Positions 36,419 to 44,940 of a stretch of 64,000 nucleotides of DNA are shown in pieces; the stretch's first letter is position 1, and every line of letters begins with the position of its first letter. A program made the translations under genes and the position numbers. The notes under the pieces were generated by a model, which was not told the origin of the DNA, did not search any database, and saw only the letters and a list, made by a program, of their open reading frames with translations. The stretch comes from Acidobacteriaceae bacterium (GTDB taxonomy: Bacteria; Acidobacteriota; Terriglobia; Terriglobales; Acidobacteriaceae), in NCBI GenBank assembly GCA_003156805.1, contig PMHV01000007.1:155-64154 (forward strand). Direction: 5' to 3'.

Positions 36419-36486
36419 TCGCGACACCGTACGAAACGTCGGCGCCACCTCGTCGCTGCCGAGCTTCCAAGAGTATTTGTTGCAAG

Positions 36487-36514
36487 AAAAAAGCCCGGAC
36501 GCTAGGTCCGGGCT
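36487..36514 (-). terminator. terminator of the first S53 gene
   Basis: On the minus strand AGCCCGGAC and GTCCGGGCT pair around a short loop and are followed by six T. It is 58 bases beyond the stop of the S53 gene at 36572 and also separates it from the convergent ClC gene. Confidence 0.85.
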
Positions 36515-36571
36515 GATTACCGCCCGACGCCTGTTGCCGAGGCAACGAGCGTCGAAACATAACTACGTTTC

Positions 36572-38584
36572 TTATTCCGTGACGTCGATCATGATTGTTG
36601 TCTTTTCTGTCACGCTTCCGCCCGTGCCGGTTATAGTAATCGTGCTGACCCCGGTCTTGGCGGTCGAAGCCACTTTGATTTGCACCGCAGCCGTCCCCGA
36701 GCCCGGTGCCGGAATCGGATTAGGTTTGAAGGCCACGGTCACGCCGGTTGGCTGGCCCGTAGCGGTTAGGGTTATCGCGGAGTCGAACCCGCCAGAAACG
36801 GCGGTCGTTACCTGCGACTTACCGGTAGCGCCCTGAGCAATCTTAATCTTGCTCGGCGACGCGCTGATTGTGAAGCTCCCTGCCGAAGCTGGGGCAAGTG
36901 CGTTGAGCAGGTTGGCCCCGTTCGGACTGCCCCAGCCGGTCGACAAATCGTAGCCGACAGTTGTCCCGTCGGTGTTACCTCCACTGGTGATGTCGTGGAA
37001 GTCGGTGTCGTAGTTCGGGCCTTCACCAATCGCATAAAGCGCCGGATTGATGAAACCGAGCGTCTTGGTTGCTCCGTTTGAGAGATACTGTTCGTTGGTC
37101 AGAGCCAGGTAGGCGGCCCACATGGGCGCCGCAAAGCTGGTTCCGCCATAAAGGTTGGCGGTGCAAGCCTCCTGGTCGGCGCACACGTAAAAGGTGAAGT
37201 TCGCGTTTGCCGAAACGTCTGGGCCGTTGCGAAAAGTTTGGGAACACTTCGCGCAGCCGGCGGCCGCAGCCGTCTGCCACGATGGAATGGCAAAGTCGTC
37301 GGGCCCAATACCGCCGCCAGTGTCAGACCAACCGGTTTCTGACTTCCAAGGCCCACCCGCGCTGGAGGTGTCTAAGTCCGTTCCGCCGACCGACGTGACA
37401 TACACACTATCCGCCGGCCAAAAAAACCCAGACTTAGTCCACGTCCCGGAGTCGCCGGCCGCTACAAACAAGTTCTGACCCTGCGCTGCGAACTCCTCGA
37501 AGTAGACGTCGTCGGTGCTGGGGTCCGACGGAGTCCACGCCCACGAGCAGCTCAATTGCGCGTTCAGCGGGTTGGCGGTAGCCATGCCATTGAAAATGCC
37601 GGCATCGTCGAGTGTTTGTCCCTTCAAGCCGCCAGTTCCGATCCACATCACCAGGCTGGACATGCCCGGGGCCATGCCCAGCGCCTGAGTCATGTCGATG
37701 GTTTGTTCGGTGTCATCGCAGGTCGGTTCTTTGCAACTCGTGCTCTGGGTGTCGACGGACTTGAGCGTGATGGGTACGTTGTTGGTTTGGCCTGCGTTTT
37801 TATAGTACGTCGTCAGGTCAGCCAGGTCGGTGCCAACGAACTCAAACAAGCCCAGCGATTGGCCGGTGCCGGTAAGAGTCGCTGAGCTGCTCCCATCGAC
37901 GTAGTAGGCTGCGCGCATGTCGCTGCCCAGAAACGATTTGCTGGGACCGGAGCCGGTCGTGGCGTTCGATCCTGCATCTTCCGGAGAAATGGTTCCCAGG
38001 TCACGGCGCGCGTACATCGGTTTCGGAATCGAATAATTGTCCAGCCCCGAGATGTGCCATAGCTGCACACCCAGCGCCGGCGTCGGCTCCCGGTCCGGAG
38101 CGAAGAACGTCCGGCTTTCGGTGGGGTGCTGATAGACCCCCATGGTCACATGCAACGCCTTCTCAATACTCTCAACCGGTCCCGTGACATCCAGGTTCAC
38201 GCGGTTGCGCGAAGTGCCAACCACCGTAAGGCCGTTTGCTTCCGCGAAACGAACCACCGAGTCATAATCCTGCTGGCTGGGGCCAAACCTCTCGGTGAAC
38301 TCTTCCACCGTCAGGAACTGCCGGTAAGATGCGCTGGAAGGATCGTACAGGTCCTTCAAGAAGTTATCTAACTCTGCCTGGTTGCGCAGCGGCAGAGCCA
38401 GGACAATGCGCATCGACTTCGTTGCAGGCAGGCGCCCGACCGATGGTGCCTGCCCGTTGACCACCACGTCACGCACATGATGCGTCAACAACGGTTTGGC
38501 ATCCTGGGCAAAAGCGGCGCCGGCCACGCAGGCCATTACCGCAAGCGCAGCTATAACGCTAAGCACGCTAATTCTTTGCTTCAT
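36572..38584 (-). CDS. S53 (sedolisin-like) secreted peptidase 1 with Ig-like tail
   Basis: A 670-residue secreted peptidase. A signal peptide (residues 1-27, ending AGAAFAQ) is followed by the pro-activation domain (about 35-185, SASYRQFLTVEEFTERFGPS) and the S53 catalytic domain (about 215-565). The catalytic set is present: E293 and D297 in DDTEQTIDMTQ, the oxyanion Asp D378 in VAAGDSG and S483 in GGTSFAAPMW. A calcium-site segment (YDTDFHDITSG, YDLSTGWGSPNG) follows. The last 85 residues are an Ig-like domain. S53 enzymes are acid-active endopeptidases. The ATG at 38584 follows AAGGGAGA by ten bases. First of three tandem paralogues. Confidence 0.93.
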   Translation of the reverse strand: MKQRISVLSVIAALAVMACVAGAAFAQDAKPLLTHHVRDVVVNGQAPSVGRLPATKSMRIVLALPLRNQAELDNFLKDLYDPSSASYRQFLTVEEFTERFGPSQQDYDSVVRFAEANGLTVVGTSRNRVNLDVTGPVESIEKALHVTMGVYQHPTESRTFFAPDREPTPALGVQLWHISGLDNYSIPKPMYARRDLGTISPEDAGSNATTGSGPSKSFLGSDMRAAYYVDGSSSATLTGTGQSLGLFEFVGTDLADLTTYYKNAGQTNNVPITLKSVDTQSTSCKEPTCDDTEQTIDMTQALGMAPGMSSLVMWIGTGGLKGQTLDDAGIFNGMATANPLNAQLSCSWAWTPSDPSTDDVYFEEFAAQGQNLFVAAGDSGTWTKSGFFWPADSVYVTSVGGTDLDTSSAGGPWKSETGWSDTGGGIGPDDFAIPSWQTAAAAGCAKCSQTFRNGPDVSANANFTFYVCADQEACTANLYGGTSFAAPMWAAYLALTNEQYLSNGATKTLGFINPALYAIGEGPNYDTDFHDITSGGNTDGTTVGYDLSTGWGSPNGANLLNALAPASAGSFTISASPSKIKIAQGATGKSQVTTAVSGGFDSAITLTATGQPTGVTVAFKPNPIPAPGSGTAAVQIKVASTAKTGVSTITITGTGGSVTEKTTIMIDVTE

Positions 38585-38698
38585 TTGTAGGCATTCTCCC
38601 TTAAAGTCTGTGATCACTAGGATTTTGATATTGCAGGGGATTGTGAATGAGTCCAGAACGTTCGCACTGGACGCCGGTAAACTTCTAAAGACTGTTCA

Positions 38699-38726
38699 AT
38701 TGTCTCACCTTGCTCTTTATTGTCAA
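38699..38726 (-). promoter_or_regulatory. sigma70-type promoter of S53 gene 1
   Basis: On the minus strand TTGACA (38721-38726) and GACAAT (38699-38704) are separated by 16 bases. The box lies about 115 bases before the ATG. The same two hexamers with the same spacing occur before S53 genes 2 and 3, which is good evidence that this is the functional promoter. Confidence 0.75.
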
Positions 38727-39045
38727 CTGTGAAAATTCTTGCAACCCCGCATCCGGCGCGCCAATTCGAGGAACCCACCTCCCCAAGCTGCAAATCTTTT
38801 CCAACATTGACGACATCCCGTGTCCGGGCCGACCCTCCTGTCCGTGGCCTTTGACTTTGCCTTGATCTCGCGTGCAGCGGGTGCCTCGCCCGCGAACTGA
38901 GCGCAGCGCGGGCGCAGTTGCTTGTGCTTCTGGGATTTTGTCATTCCCGCCAGGTTGCAGCCCCCAGCGCCGGCTCTCCATTGCCGAAATCCGAGCGCAG
39001 CCGACGGGGAAGCCGAGGGAGTCTGCTGTCCTGTGGCGCGAGCAG

Positions 39046-39078
39046 AAAACAGCCCGGGCCGTCACGGCCCGGGCTGTT
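39046..39078 (-). terminator. terminator of the second S53 gene
   Basis: AACAGCCCGGGCC pairs with GGCCCGGGCTGTT around a short loop; on the minus strand it runs into TTTT. It lies 48 bases past the stop of the S53 gene ending at 39126. Confidence 0.8.
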
Positions 39079-39125
39079 CATCAAGTTAGTGCCGAGTCAG
39101 ACGGCACTGGCACATTTCACTGTCA

Positions 39126-41105
39126 CTAGTTCGTAACGTCGATCGTGACTGTAGTCGTTTCTGTCAAACTTCCGCCTGTGCCTGTTACGGTGACTGTGTG
39201 ATCTCCCAGCGGGACGTTCTTGCCCACCGTGACTTGCATGGTCGCGGTCCCTGCACCCGGCGCGGGTATAGAACTGGGCTTGAATTTCACGCTGGTCGGG
39301 CCGGACAAGGCAATGGCCGCGTCGAACCCGCCAGAAATCGTCGTCGTGATCGTGGTGGTGCCAGAACTACCCTGAGCAATAGTAATCGTTGAAGGCGACG
39401 CAGTGATGGTGAAGCTAGGAGGTGTCGCGCTTCCGGCAAGTGCGTTGATCAGGTTGTCCCCGTTCGGACTGCCCCAGCCGGTCGCCAAATCGTATCCGGC
39501 TGTTGCCGGATAGCCATTGCTCCCACTGATGATGTCGTGGAAGTCGGTGTCATAGTTCGGCCCCAAACCAATCGCGTAAAACATCGGATTGACGAAACCG
39601 AGCGTGGTGGTTGCTCCGTTAGAGAGATACTGTTGATTGGCGAGAGCCAGATAACCGGCCCACATGGGTGTCGCAAAGCTGGTCCCGCCATAAAGGTTGG
39701 CGGTGCAAGCCTCTTGATCGGCGCACACGTAAAAGGTGAAATTCGCGTTTGCCGAAACGTCTGGGCCGTTGCGATAGGTTTGGGAACACTTGGAGCAACC
39801 TGCGGCCGTGGTCACCTGCCACGAGGGAATCGCAAACTTGTCCGGCGAAATGCCGCCGCCACCGTCAGACCAAGCCGTCTCTGAACTCCAGGGCCCGCCT
39901 GCTCCGCTGGTCTCCAGGTCCGTTCCGCCGACCGACGTGAGATACACACTATCTGCAGGCCAAACGTCGGAACCCGCGGTCCACTTACCACTGTCACCGG
40001 CCGCCGAAAACAAATTCTGACCCTGCGCCGCGAACTCCTCGAAGTAGGGGTTGTCGGTGCTGGGGTCCGCCGGAGACCAACCCCACGAGCAGCTCAATTG
40101 TGCATTCAACGGGCTGGCCGTAGCCATGGCGTTAAAAATGCCGGCATCGTCGACTGGCTGCCCCGATAAGCCGCCGGTTCCGATGTACATCACCAGGCTG
40201 GCCATGCCGGGGGCCATGCCCAGCGCCTGCGTCATGTCTATGGTCTGTTCCGTGTCATCACACCTCGGATAGACGCAACTCGTACTCTGGGTGTCGACAG
40301 ACTTGAGCGTGATCGGGACAGTATTCGTCTGATGCGCGTTCTTGTAATACGTCGTCAGGTCGGCCAAATCGGTGCCAACGTACTCAAGCAGCCCGACCGA
40401 TTGGCCGCTTCCAGTCAGAGCCGTACCTTCGTAGTATGCCGCCCTCATATCGCTGCCGCAAAAAGATTCTTGCGGGCAGGAGCCGGTAGTGGCGTTGGAT
40501 CTCACACTCTGATTTTTCGCATCTTTACGCACAAGAGCGGGTTTCGGCTTCGAATAGCTGTCCAGCCCTGAGATGTGCCACAGCTGTACTCCCACGTTCG
40601 GCGTGGGCTCACGATCTGGAGCGAAGAAGGTCCGGCTTTCGGTCGGGTGCTGATAGACGCCCATGGTCAGATGAAGGGCTTTCTCAATGCTCGCTACCGG
40701 CCCCGTGACATCCAGGTTCATGCGATTGCGCGAAGTGCCAACCACCGTCAAGCCATTTGCTTCCGCGAAACGAACCACCGAGTCATAATCTTCCTGGCTG
40801 GGGCCAAACCTCTCGGTGAACTCTTCCACCGTGAGGAACTTGCGATAAGACGCGCTATAAGGATCGTAGAGTTCCTTCAGGAAATTATCCAACCCTGCCT
40901 GGTTGCGGTGCGGCAGGACAAGGACAAGACGCATGGACTGCGTTGCGGGGAGGTGCCCGACCAAAGGTGCCTGCCCATTGACCGTCACTTCACGCACATG
41001 ACGCGTCAACAGCGGTTGGGCATCCTGGGCAAAAGCGGCGCCGGCCACGCAGGCCATTACCGCAAGCGCAGCTATAACGCTGAGCGAGCTGAATCTTTCT
41101 TTCAT
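39126..41105 (-). CDS. S53 (sedolisin-like) secreted peptidase 2 with Ig-like tail
   Basis: A 659-residue paralogue of its neighbours with the same order: signal peptide ending AGAAFAQ, pro-domain with SASYRKFLTVEEFTERFGPS, S53 domain and Ig-like tail (STITIAQGSSGTTTITTTIS). The catalytic Glu and Asp are in DDTEQTIDMTQ, the Asp in SAAGDSGKW, and the Ser in GGTSFATPMWAG, so it should be active. Cysteine pairs unique to this group (SCVYPRCDD, GCSKCSQ, YVCADQEACTA) suggest disulfides. It is closer to copy 3 than to copy 1 in the tail, and differs from copy 1 in the SGLDSYSKPKPALVRKDA linker after the pro-domain. Confidence 0.93.
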   Translation of the reverse strand: MKERFSSLSVIAALAVMACVAGAAFAQDAQPLLTRHVREVTVNGQAPLVGHLPATQSMRLVLVLPHRNQAGLDNFLKELYDPYSASYRKFLTVEEFTERFGPSQEDYDSVVRFAEANGLTVVGTSRNRMNLDVTGPVASIEKALHLTMGVYQHPTESRTFFAPDREPTPNVGVQLWHISGLDSYSKPKPALVRKDAKNQSVRSNATTGSCPQESFCGSDMRAAYYEGTALTGSGQSVGLLEYVGTDLADLTTYYKNAHQTNTVPITLKSVDTQSTSCVYPRCDDTEQTIDMTQALGMAPGMASLVMYIGTGGLSGQPVDDAGIFNAMATASPLNAQLSCSWGWSPADPSTDNPYFEEFAAQGQNLFSAAGDSGKWTAGSDVWPADSVYLTSVGGTDLETSGAGGPWSSETAWSDGGGGISPDKFAIPSWQVTTAAGCSKCSQTYRNGPDVSANANFTFYVCADQEACTANLYGGTSFATPMWAGYLALANQQYLSNGATTTLGFVNPMFYAIGLGPNYDTDFHDIISGSNGYPATAGYDLATGWGSPNGDNLINALAGSATPPSFTITASPSTITIAQGSSGTTTITTTISGGFDAAIALSGPTSVKFKPSSIPAPGAGTATMQVTVGKNVPLGDHTVTVTGTGGSLTETTTVTIDVTN

Positions 41106-41217
41106 TTGTATGCATTCTCCTTGGGGTCAGTGATCACTAGGCTCTTGATATTGCAGAGGGTGTTGATGAGTCCAGAACGCTCGCCCTAGACGCTGGGAAA
41201 CTCTTAAAGGCTGTTCG

Positions 41218-41245
41218 ATTGTCTCACCTTGCCATTTATTGTCAA
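41218..41245 (-). promoter_or_regulatory. sigma70-type promoter of S53 gene 2
   Basis: Minus-strand TTGACA (41240-41245) and GACAAT (41218-41223), 16 bases apart, inside a block nearly identical to that before S53 genes 1 and 3. Confidence 0.75.
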
Positions 41246-41551
41246 CTGTGCAAATTCTTGCAACCCCGCATCCGGCGCGCCAATTCGCTCGCCGGATGCC
41301 CCAGGCCGCAAATTCTTTCGAACATTGACGACCCGTGGGGGGCGGACACCCCGTCCGCCGCCTTTGACTTCGCCGTTGATCTCGTGTGGCGCGGGCGCCT
41401 CGTCCGCGAACCGAGCGTAGCGCGGCCGCAGTTTCTCGTGCTCCGGGATTTTGTCATTCCCGCCAGGTTTCAGCCCCAGAGCCCGCCCTGTTTTGCCGAA
41501 ATCCTGGCGCAGCCGAGGGGAGAACAAGTCTGCTGTCTTCCGGCCCGAGCA

Positions 41552-41582
41552 GAAACAGCCCGGACCTTAAAGGTCCGGGCGG
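41552..41582 (-). terminator. terminator of the third S53 gene
   Basis: CAGCCCGGACCT and AGGTCCGGGC pair with a three-base loop; on the minus strand it is followed by TTTC. It lies 50 bases past the stop of the gene ending at 41632. The T-run is shorter than in the other two copies. Confidence 0.7.
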
Positions 41583-41631
41583 TTCAGCAAGTCAGTGCCG
41601 AGTCAGGCAGCACCCAACCGTTTCACTGTCA

Positions 41632-43581
41632 CTAGTTCGTGACGTCGATCGTGACCGTCGTCGTCTGTGTCACGCCTCCGCCCGTGCCCGTGATGGTGAG
41701 CGTGTGATCTCCGAGTGCCACGTTCTTGCCCACCGTGACTTTCACGGTCGAGGTTCCAGAACCCGGCGCCGGAATCGTGCTGGGATTGAACGACACGCTG
41801 GCCGGGCCGGACAAGGCAATCGCCGCGTCGAACCCGCCAGAAATCGTCGTCGTGATCGTCGTGCTGCCGGAACTACCCTGAGCAATGGTAATCGTCGATG
41901 GCGATGCGCTGATGGTGAAGTCAGGATTCGCCGCGGTTCCAGCCAGCGCGTTGACCAGGCCGTCCCCGTTCGGACTGCCCCAACCCGTCGCCAAATCGTA
42001 GCCGACGGTGGCCTGATAGCCGTTGCTGCCACTGACGATGTCGTGGAAAGCGACGTCGTAACCCGAGCCCAATCCAATCGTATAAAGGGCCGGATTGATG
42101 AAGCCCAGCGTGGTGGTTGCTCCGTTCGAGAGATACTGTTGGTTGGTGAGGGCCAGATAGCCAGCCCACATGGGCGCGGCAAAACTGGTTCCGCCATACA
42201 GGTTGGCACTGCAGGCGGTTTGGTCGGCACACACGTAAAAGGTAAAGTTCGCGTTTGCCGAAACGTCCGGGCCGTTGCGTAAGGTTTGCGAACATTTCGC
42301 GCAACCGGCGGCCGTGGTCACCTGCCACGAGGGAATCGGAATCTTGTTCGGCGAAATTCCGCCGCCGCCGTCCGACCATGCGGTTTCTGAACTCCATGGC
42401 CCACCCGCTCCGCTCGTTTCCAGGTCCGTCCCGCCAACCGACGTAAGATACGCGTTATCCGCCGGCCAGATGGATGGTGGCCACTTCCCGTCGTCGCCCG
42501 CCGCGTCAAACAGATTCTGACCCTGCGCCGCGAACTCTATGAAGATCGGGTTCAGTGTCTTGGGGTCTGCCGGGCTCCAGTACCACGAGCAACTCAACTG
42601 CGCGTTCAGCGGACTGGCCGTCGCCATGGCGTTAAAGATTGCGGAATCGGTAGAGCCCACGTACATCACCAGGCTCGACAAGCCCGGGGCCATGCCGATC
42701 GCCTGCGTCATGTCTATGGTCTGTTCCGTGTCATCACAGTCCTGCCTTTCCAGGCAACTCGTGGGGGTTCCGTCGACAGACAACAGAGTGATCGGGACAT
42801 TGTTGGTCTGATGCGCGTTCTTGAAGTACGTGTTCAGGTCGGCCAGATCGGTTCCGGCATACTCCAGCAACCCGAGCGTCTGTCCGGCGCCGGTGAGAGC
42901 CGTTCCACCGTAATATGCCGCCCTCATGTCGCTGCCGCAAAACGAAGCCGAAGGGCAGGAGCCGGTAGTGGCGTTGGAGTGCACATTCGCGCTCGCATCT
43001 TTACGCATAAGGGCGGGTTTCGGAATCGAATAATTATCCAGCCCCGAGATATGCCACAGCTGCACCCCAGCATCGGTCGTAGGCTCCCGGTCCGGAGCGT
43101 AGAAGGTGCGGCCTTCGGTGGGGTGCTGGTAGAGGCCCATGGTCACATGAAAAGCCTTCTCCACGCTCGCCACCGAACCCGTGACATTCATCGCCACGCG
43201 ATTGCGGGACGTTCCCGTCACCGTCAGGCCGTTCGCTTTCGCGAACTTAACCACGGCGTCAAAATCTTCCTGGCGCGGACCATACATTTCCGTGAATTCT
43301 TCCACGGTCAGGAAATGGCGATATACCCCGCTGCTAGGATCGTAGAGTTCCTTGACGAAGCTTTCTAACCCTGCCTGATCGCGCAGGGGCAGCATAATGG
43401 TAAGGCGCATGGACTGCGTCGCGGGCAGGCTCCCGACCGACGGCGCCTGTCCATTGCGCGTCACTTCACGCACATGGCGCGTCAACAGTGGTTGGGCATC
43501 CTGGGCAAAAGCGGCGCCGGCCACGCAGGCCATTGCCACAAGCGCAGCTATAACGCTGAGCACGCTAAATCTTTGTTTCAT
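41632..43581 (-). CDS. S53 (sedolisin-like) secreted peptidase 3 with Ig-like tail
   Basis: A 649-residue third paralogue. Signal peptide (ends AGAAFAQ), pro-domain (GVYRHFLTVEEFTEMYGPRQ), S53 domain and Ig-like tail (DFTISASPSTITIAQGSSGS). Catalytic Glu/Asp in DDTEQTIDMTQAIG, Ser in GGTSFAAPMWAG. The oxyanion segment reads DAAGDDGKW, keeping the Asp but changing the usual following Ser to Asp. The region after the catalytic Glu/Asp is ten residues shorter than in copies 1 and 2 (MYVGSTDSAIFNAM against MYIGTGGLSGQPVDDAGIFN). It is the first gene of the array in the direction of transcription. Confidence 0.93.
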   Translation of the reverse strand: MKQRFSVLSVIAALVAMACVAGAAFAQDAQPLLTRHVREVTRNGQAPSVGSLPATQSMRLTIMLPLRDQAGLESFVKELYDPSSGVYRHFLTVEEFTEMYGPRQEDFDAVVKFAKANGLTVTGTSRNRVAMNVTGSVASVEKAFHVTMGLYQHPTEGRTFYAPDREPTTDAGVQLWHISGLDNYSIPKPALMRKDASANVHSNATTGSCPSASFCGSDMRAAYYGGTALTGAGQTLGLLEYAGTDLADLNTYFKNAHQTNNVPITLLSVDGTPTSCLERQDCDDTEQTIDMTQAIGMAPGLSSLVMYVGSTDSAIFNAMATASPLNAQLSCSWYWSPADPKTLNPIFIEFAAQGQNLFDAAGDDGKWPPSIWPADNAYLTSVGGTDLETSGAGGPWSSETAWSDGGGGISPNKIPIPSWQVTTAAGCAKCSQTLRNGPDVSANANFTFYVCADQTACSANLYGGTSFAAPMWAGYLALTNQQYLSNGATTTLGFINPALYTIGLGSGYDVAFHDIVSGSNGYQATVGYDLATGWGSPNGDGLVNALAGTAANPDFTISASPSTITIAQGSSGSTTITTTISGGFDAAIALSGPASVSFNPSTIPAPGSGTSTVKVTVGKNVALGDHTLTITGTGGGVTQTTTVTIDVTN

Positions 43582-43894
43582 TTGTATGCATTCTCCTTAG
43601 GGTCAAAATCACTGGGTTTCGATATTGCAGGGGGTTGTCGATGAGTCCAGAACACTCGTACTGGACGCTGGGAAACTTTTGCTGGGAAACTTTTAAGGAC
43701 CGCTTAAGACCGTCCGATTGTCTCACCTTGCCATTTATTGTCAACTGTGAAAATTCTGAAACCCCGTGTCCCGCGCCCCAATTCGCCGGGCCACGTCCCC
43801 AAGCCGCAATTTCTTCCAACCTTAGCCACAGCCGTGTGGGGTGGAGACTCCTCTCCGCCCCCTCTGATTTTGCCGTTGATCCCGCGTGGCGTCC
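43582..43894. other. upstream region of S53 gene 3
   Basis: About 310 bases with a block close to those before S53 genes 1 and 2 (promoter at 43717-43744, then the CACAGTTGACA context), followed by a degenerate copy of the GGCGGACA-type palindrome around 43833-43880. No terminator is seen here. Confidence 0.6.
43717..43744 (-). promoter_or_regulatory. sigma70-type promoter of S53 gene 3
   Basis: Minus-strand TTGACA (43739-43744) and GACAAT (43717-43722) with a 16-base spacer. The transcript leader would be about 130 bases long. Confidence 0.75.
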
Positions 43895-43987
43895 CTACCG
43901 CTTGTACCAAAAGAACGCCAGCGCCACCAGCCCCACCGCCACAATCCACAACACAATCTCTTTCGTCCGCTTTTTTTCTTCAGCCAT
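43895..43987 (-). CDS. 30-residue single-helix membrane protein
   Basis: A short frame from the ATG at 43987 to TAG encodes MAEEKKRTKEIVLWIVAVGL, then VALAFFWYKR. It has a charged N-terminus, one hydrophobic helix of about 19 residues and a basic C-terminal end, a textbook small membrane protein. A GGAG motif lies only one base before the ATG, closer than normal, so initiation is uncertain. It is upstream of the S53 array on the same strand. Function unknown. Confidence 0.45.
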   Translation of the reverse strand: MAEEKKRTKEIVLWIVAVGLVALAFFWYKR

Positions 43988-44034
43988 GCTCCGCAGTAAA
44001 TCACACCTGAATAAACTGTCAAGAACAAACGGCA

Positions 44035-44105
44035 AGAGCTAAAGAACAAAGAACAAAGCACAAAGAACTAGAAAGTTAAAGAACCAAAGACCAAATAACA
44101 AATCA
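44035..44105. repeat. A-rich degenerate short tandem repeat
   Basis: Repeated units like AAAGAACAAAG and AAAGACCAAATAACAAAT run for about 70 bases after the stop of the LolA-like gene. No coding potential. Possibly a decayed simple repeat. Confidence 0.5.
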
Positions 44106-44130
44106 CAACCGCCAAATCTGCTTATCCCCC

Positions 44131-44940
44131 CTACGGCTTCGTCCCATCGCCCGCCGTCTTCGTCTCCGCGCTCGCACCCGTCCGTTTGTAATTTGAGTAC
44201 TTGATCACCTCTCGCACCCGGATCGACGCATTCCGAAACTGCAGCGTATCGTCCGACCGCGCATATCCCGCAAACCAGTACCGCCCATCCACCAGTTGCC
44301 GGTAGGTCACAAATGACGGCTGCAAGTCCTGATGTTCTCCCTTCTTCACTCGTATCCGTTGCGGCACCGTTTTTCCGCATACCTTCACGATCTGAAAGTC
44401 CTGGCCGTCCACCCAGATCCGTCCCTGAAAATACCGCTTGTTCTTCTCTTCTTTCTTCGGCTCCACGTGGAACACATACGTGTCCAGCTCGTCCACATGC
44501 TGCTGCCCCGCATAACTAAGGTTGTATTCCGGCAAATCCCCGGTCGTCAGCGTGAACGGCATAAACACCCGGATGTCGTCCATGTCCTCCGCGGTCAACT
44601 GAATCCTCTTCAGCGTCGTTTGCTCGGCAAACGTCACATTTTCCTGCCGCCGTCCTTTCTCGTCATAGGAAATGCTCGCCACCTCGTGGAACTCTCCATC
44701 CACCGCCTTCCCCGCCAGCGTCTGCACCAGCGCATCCTGCGTGAAGGTGTAACCCACGCGCGCCGCCTTCGTCGCCGCCTCTGCCGCGGCAAATTTCTGG
44801 ATCACTTCCGCCACGCTCATCGTCTTCGGCTGCGCAAAATCCAGCAGCCCATTGCCCGCTTCGCAGTCGGTTTGCGCCCGCGCCGCAACCGCCAGAAAAA
44901 TCGCCGCCACTCCCCCCGCCCACAGCATCCGTCCAGCCAT
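44131..44940 (-). CDS. exported LolA-like protein (outer-membrane lipoprotein-sorting fold), unknown function
   Basis: A 269-residue protein. The ATG at 44940 follows GGAG by six bases and begins a signal peptide (MAGRMLWAGGVAAIFLAVAARAQ); the longer open frame upstream crosses a repeat. The mature part alternates strands and ends with RYFQGRIWVDGQDFQIVKVCGK and YRQLVDGRYWFAGYARSDDTLQF. This is the pattern of the LolA/LolB-like or RseB-like beta-sheet fold that binds acyl chains. Such proteins are frequent in Acidobacteria next to unrelated genes. The ligand is unknown and the fold call is from pattern only. Confidence 0.6.
   Translation of the reverse strand: MAGRMLWAGGVAAIFLAVAARAQTDCEAGNGLLDFAQPKTMSVAEVIQKFAAAEAATKAARVGYTFTQDALVQTLAGKAVDGEFHEVASISYDEKGRRQENVTFAEQTTLKRIQLTAEDMDDIRVFMPFTLTTGDLPEYNLSYAGQQHVDELDTYVFHVEPKKEEKNKRYFQGRIWVDGQDFQIVKVCGKTVPQRIRVKKGEHQDLQPSFVTYRQLVDGRYWFAGYARSDDTLQFRNASIRVREVIKYSNYKRTGASAETKTAGDGTKP

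Larger units (their letters stand above)
38585..39125. other. duplicated intergenic unit between S53 genes 1 and 2
   Basis: About 540 bases holding the promoter of S53 gene 1 (38699-38726), a copy of the dispersed CGGACA/TGTCCG-type palindrome (38819-38860), a conserved block at about 38875-38970 and the terminator of S53 gene 2 (39046-39078). The same order of elements recurs between genes 2 and 3 (41106-41631), so the whole interval was duplicated with the gene. Confidence 0.7.
41106..41631. other. duplicated intergenic unit between S53 genes 2 and 3
   Basis: About 525 bases repeating the layout at 38585-39125: promoter of S53 gene 2 (41218-41245), palindrome copy GGCGGACACCCCGTCCGCC near 41341, a block near 41395-41490 closely matching 38875-38970, and the terminator of S53 gene 3 (41552-41582). 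No gene is seen. Confidence 0.7.
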
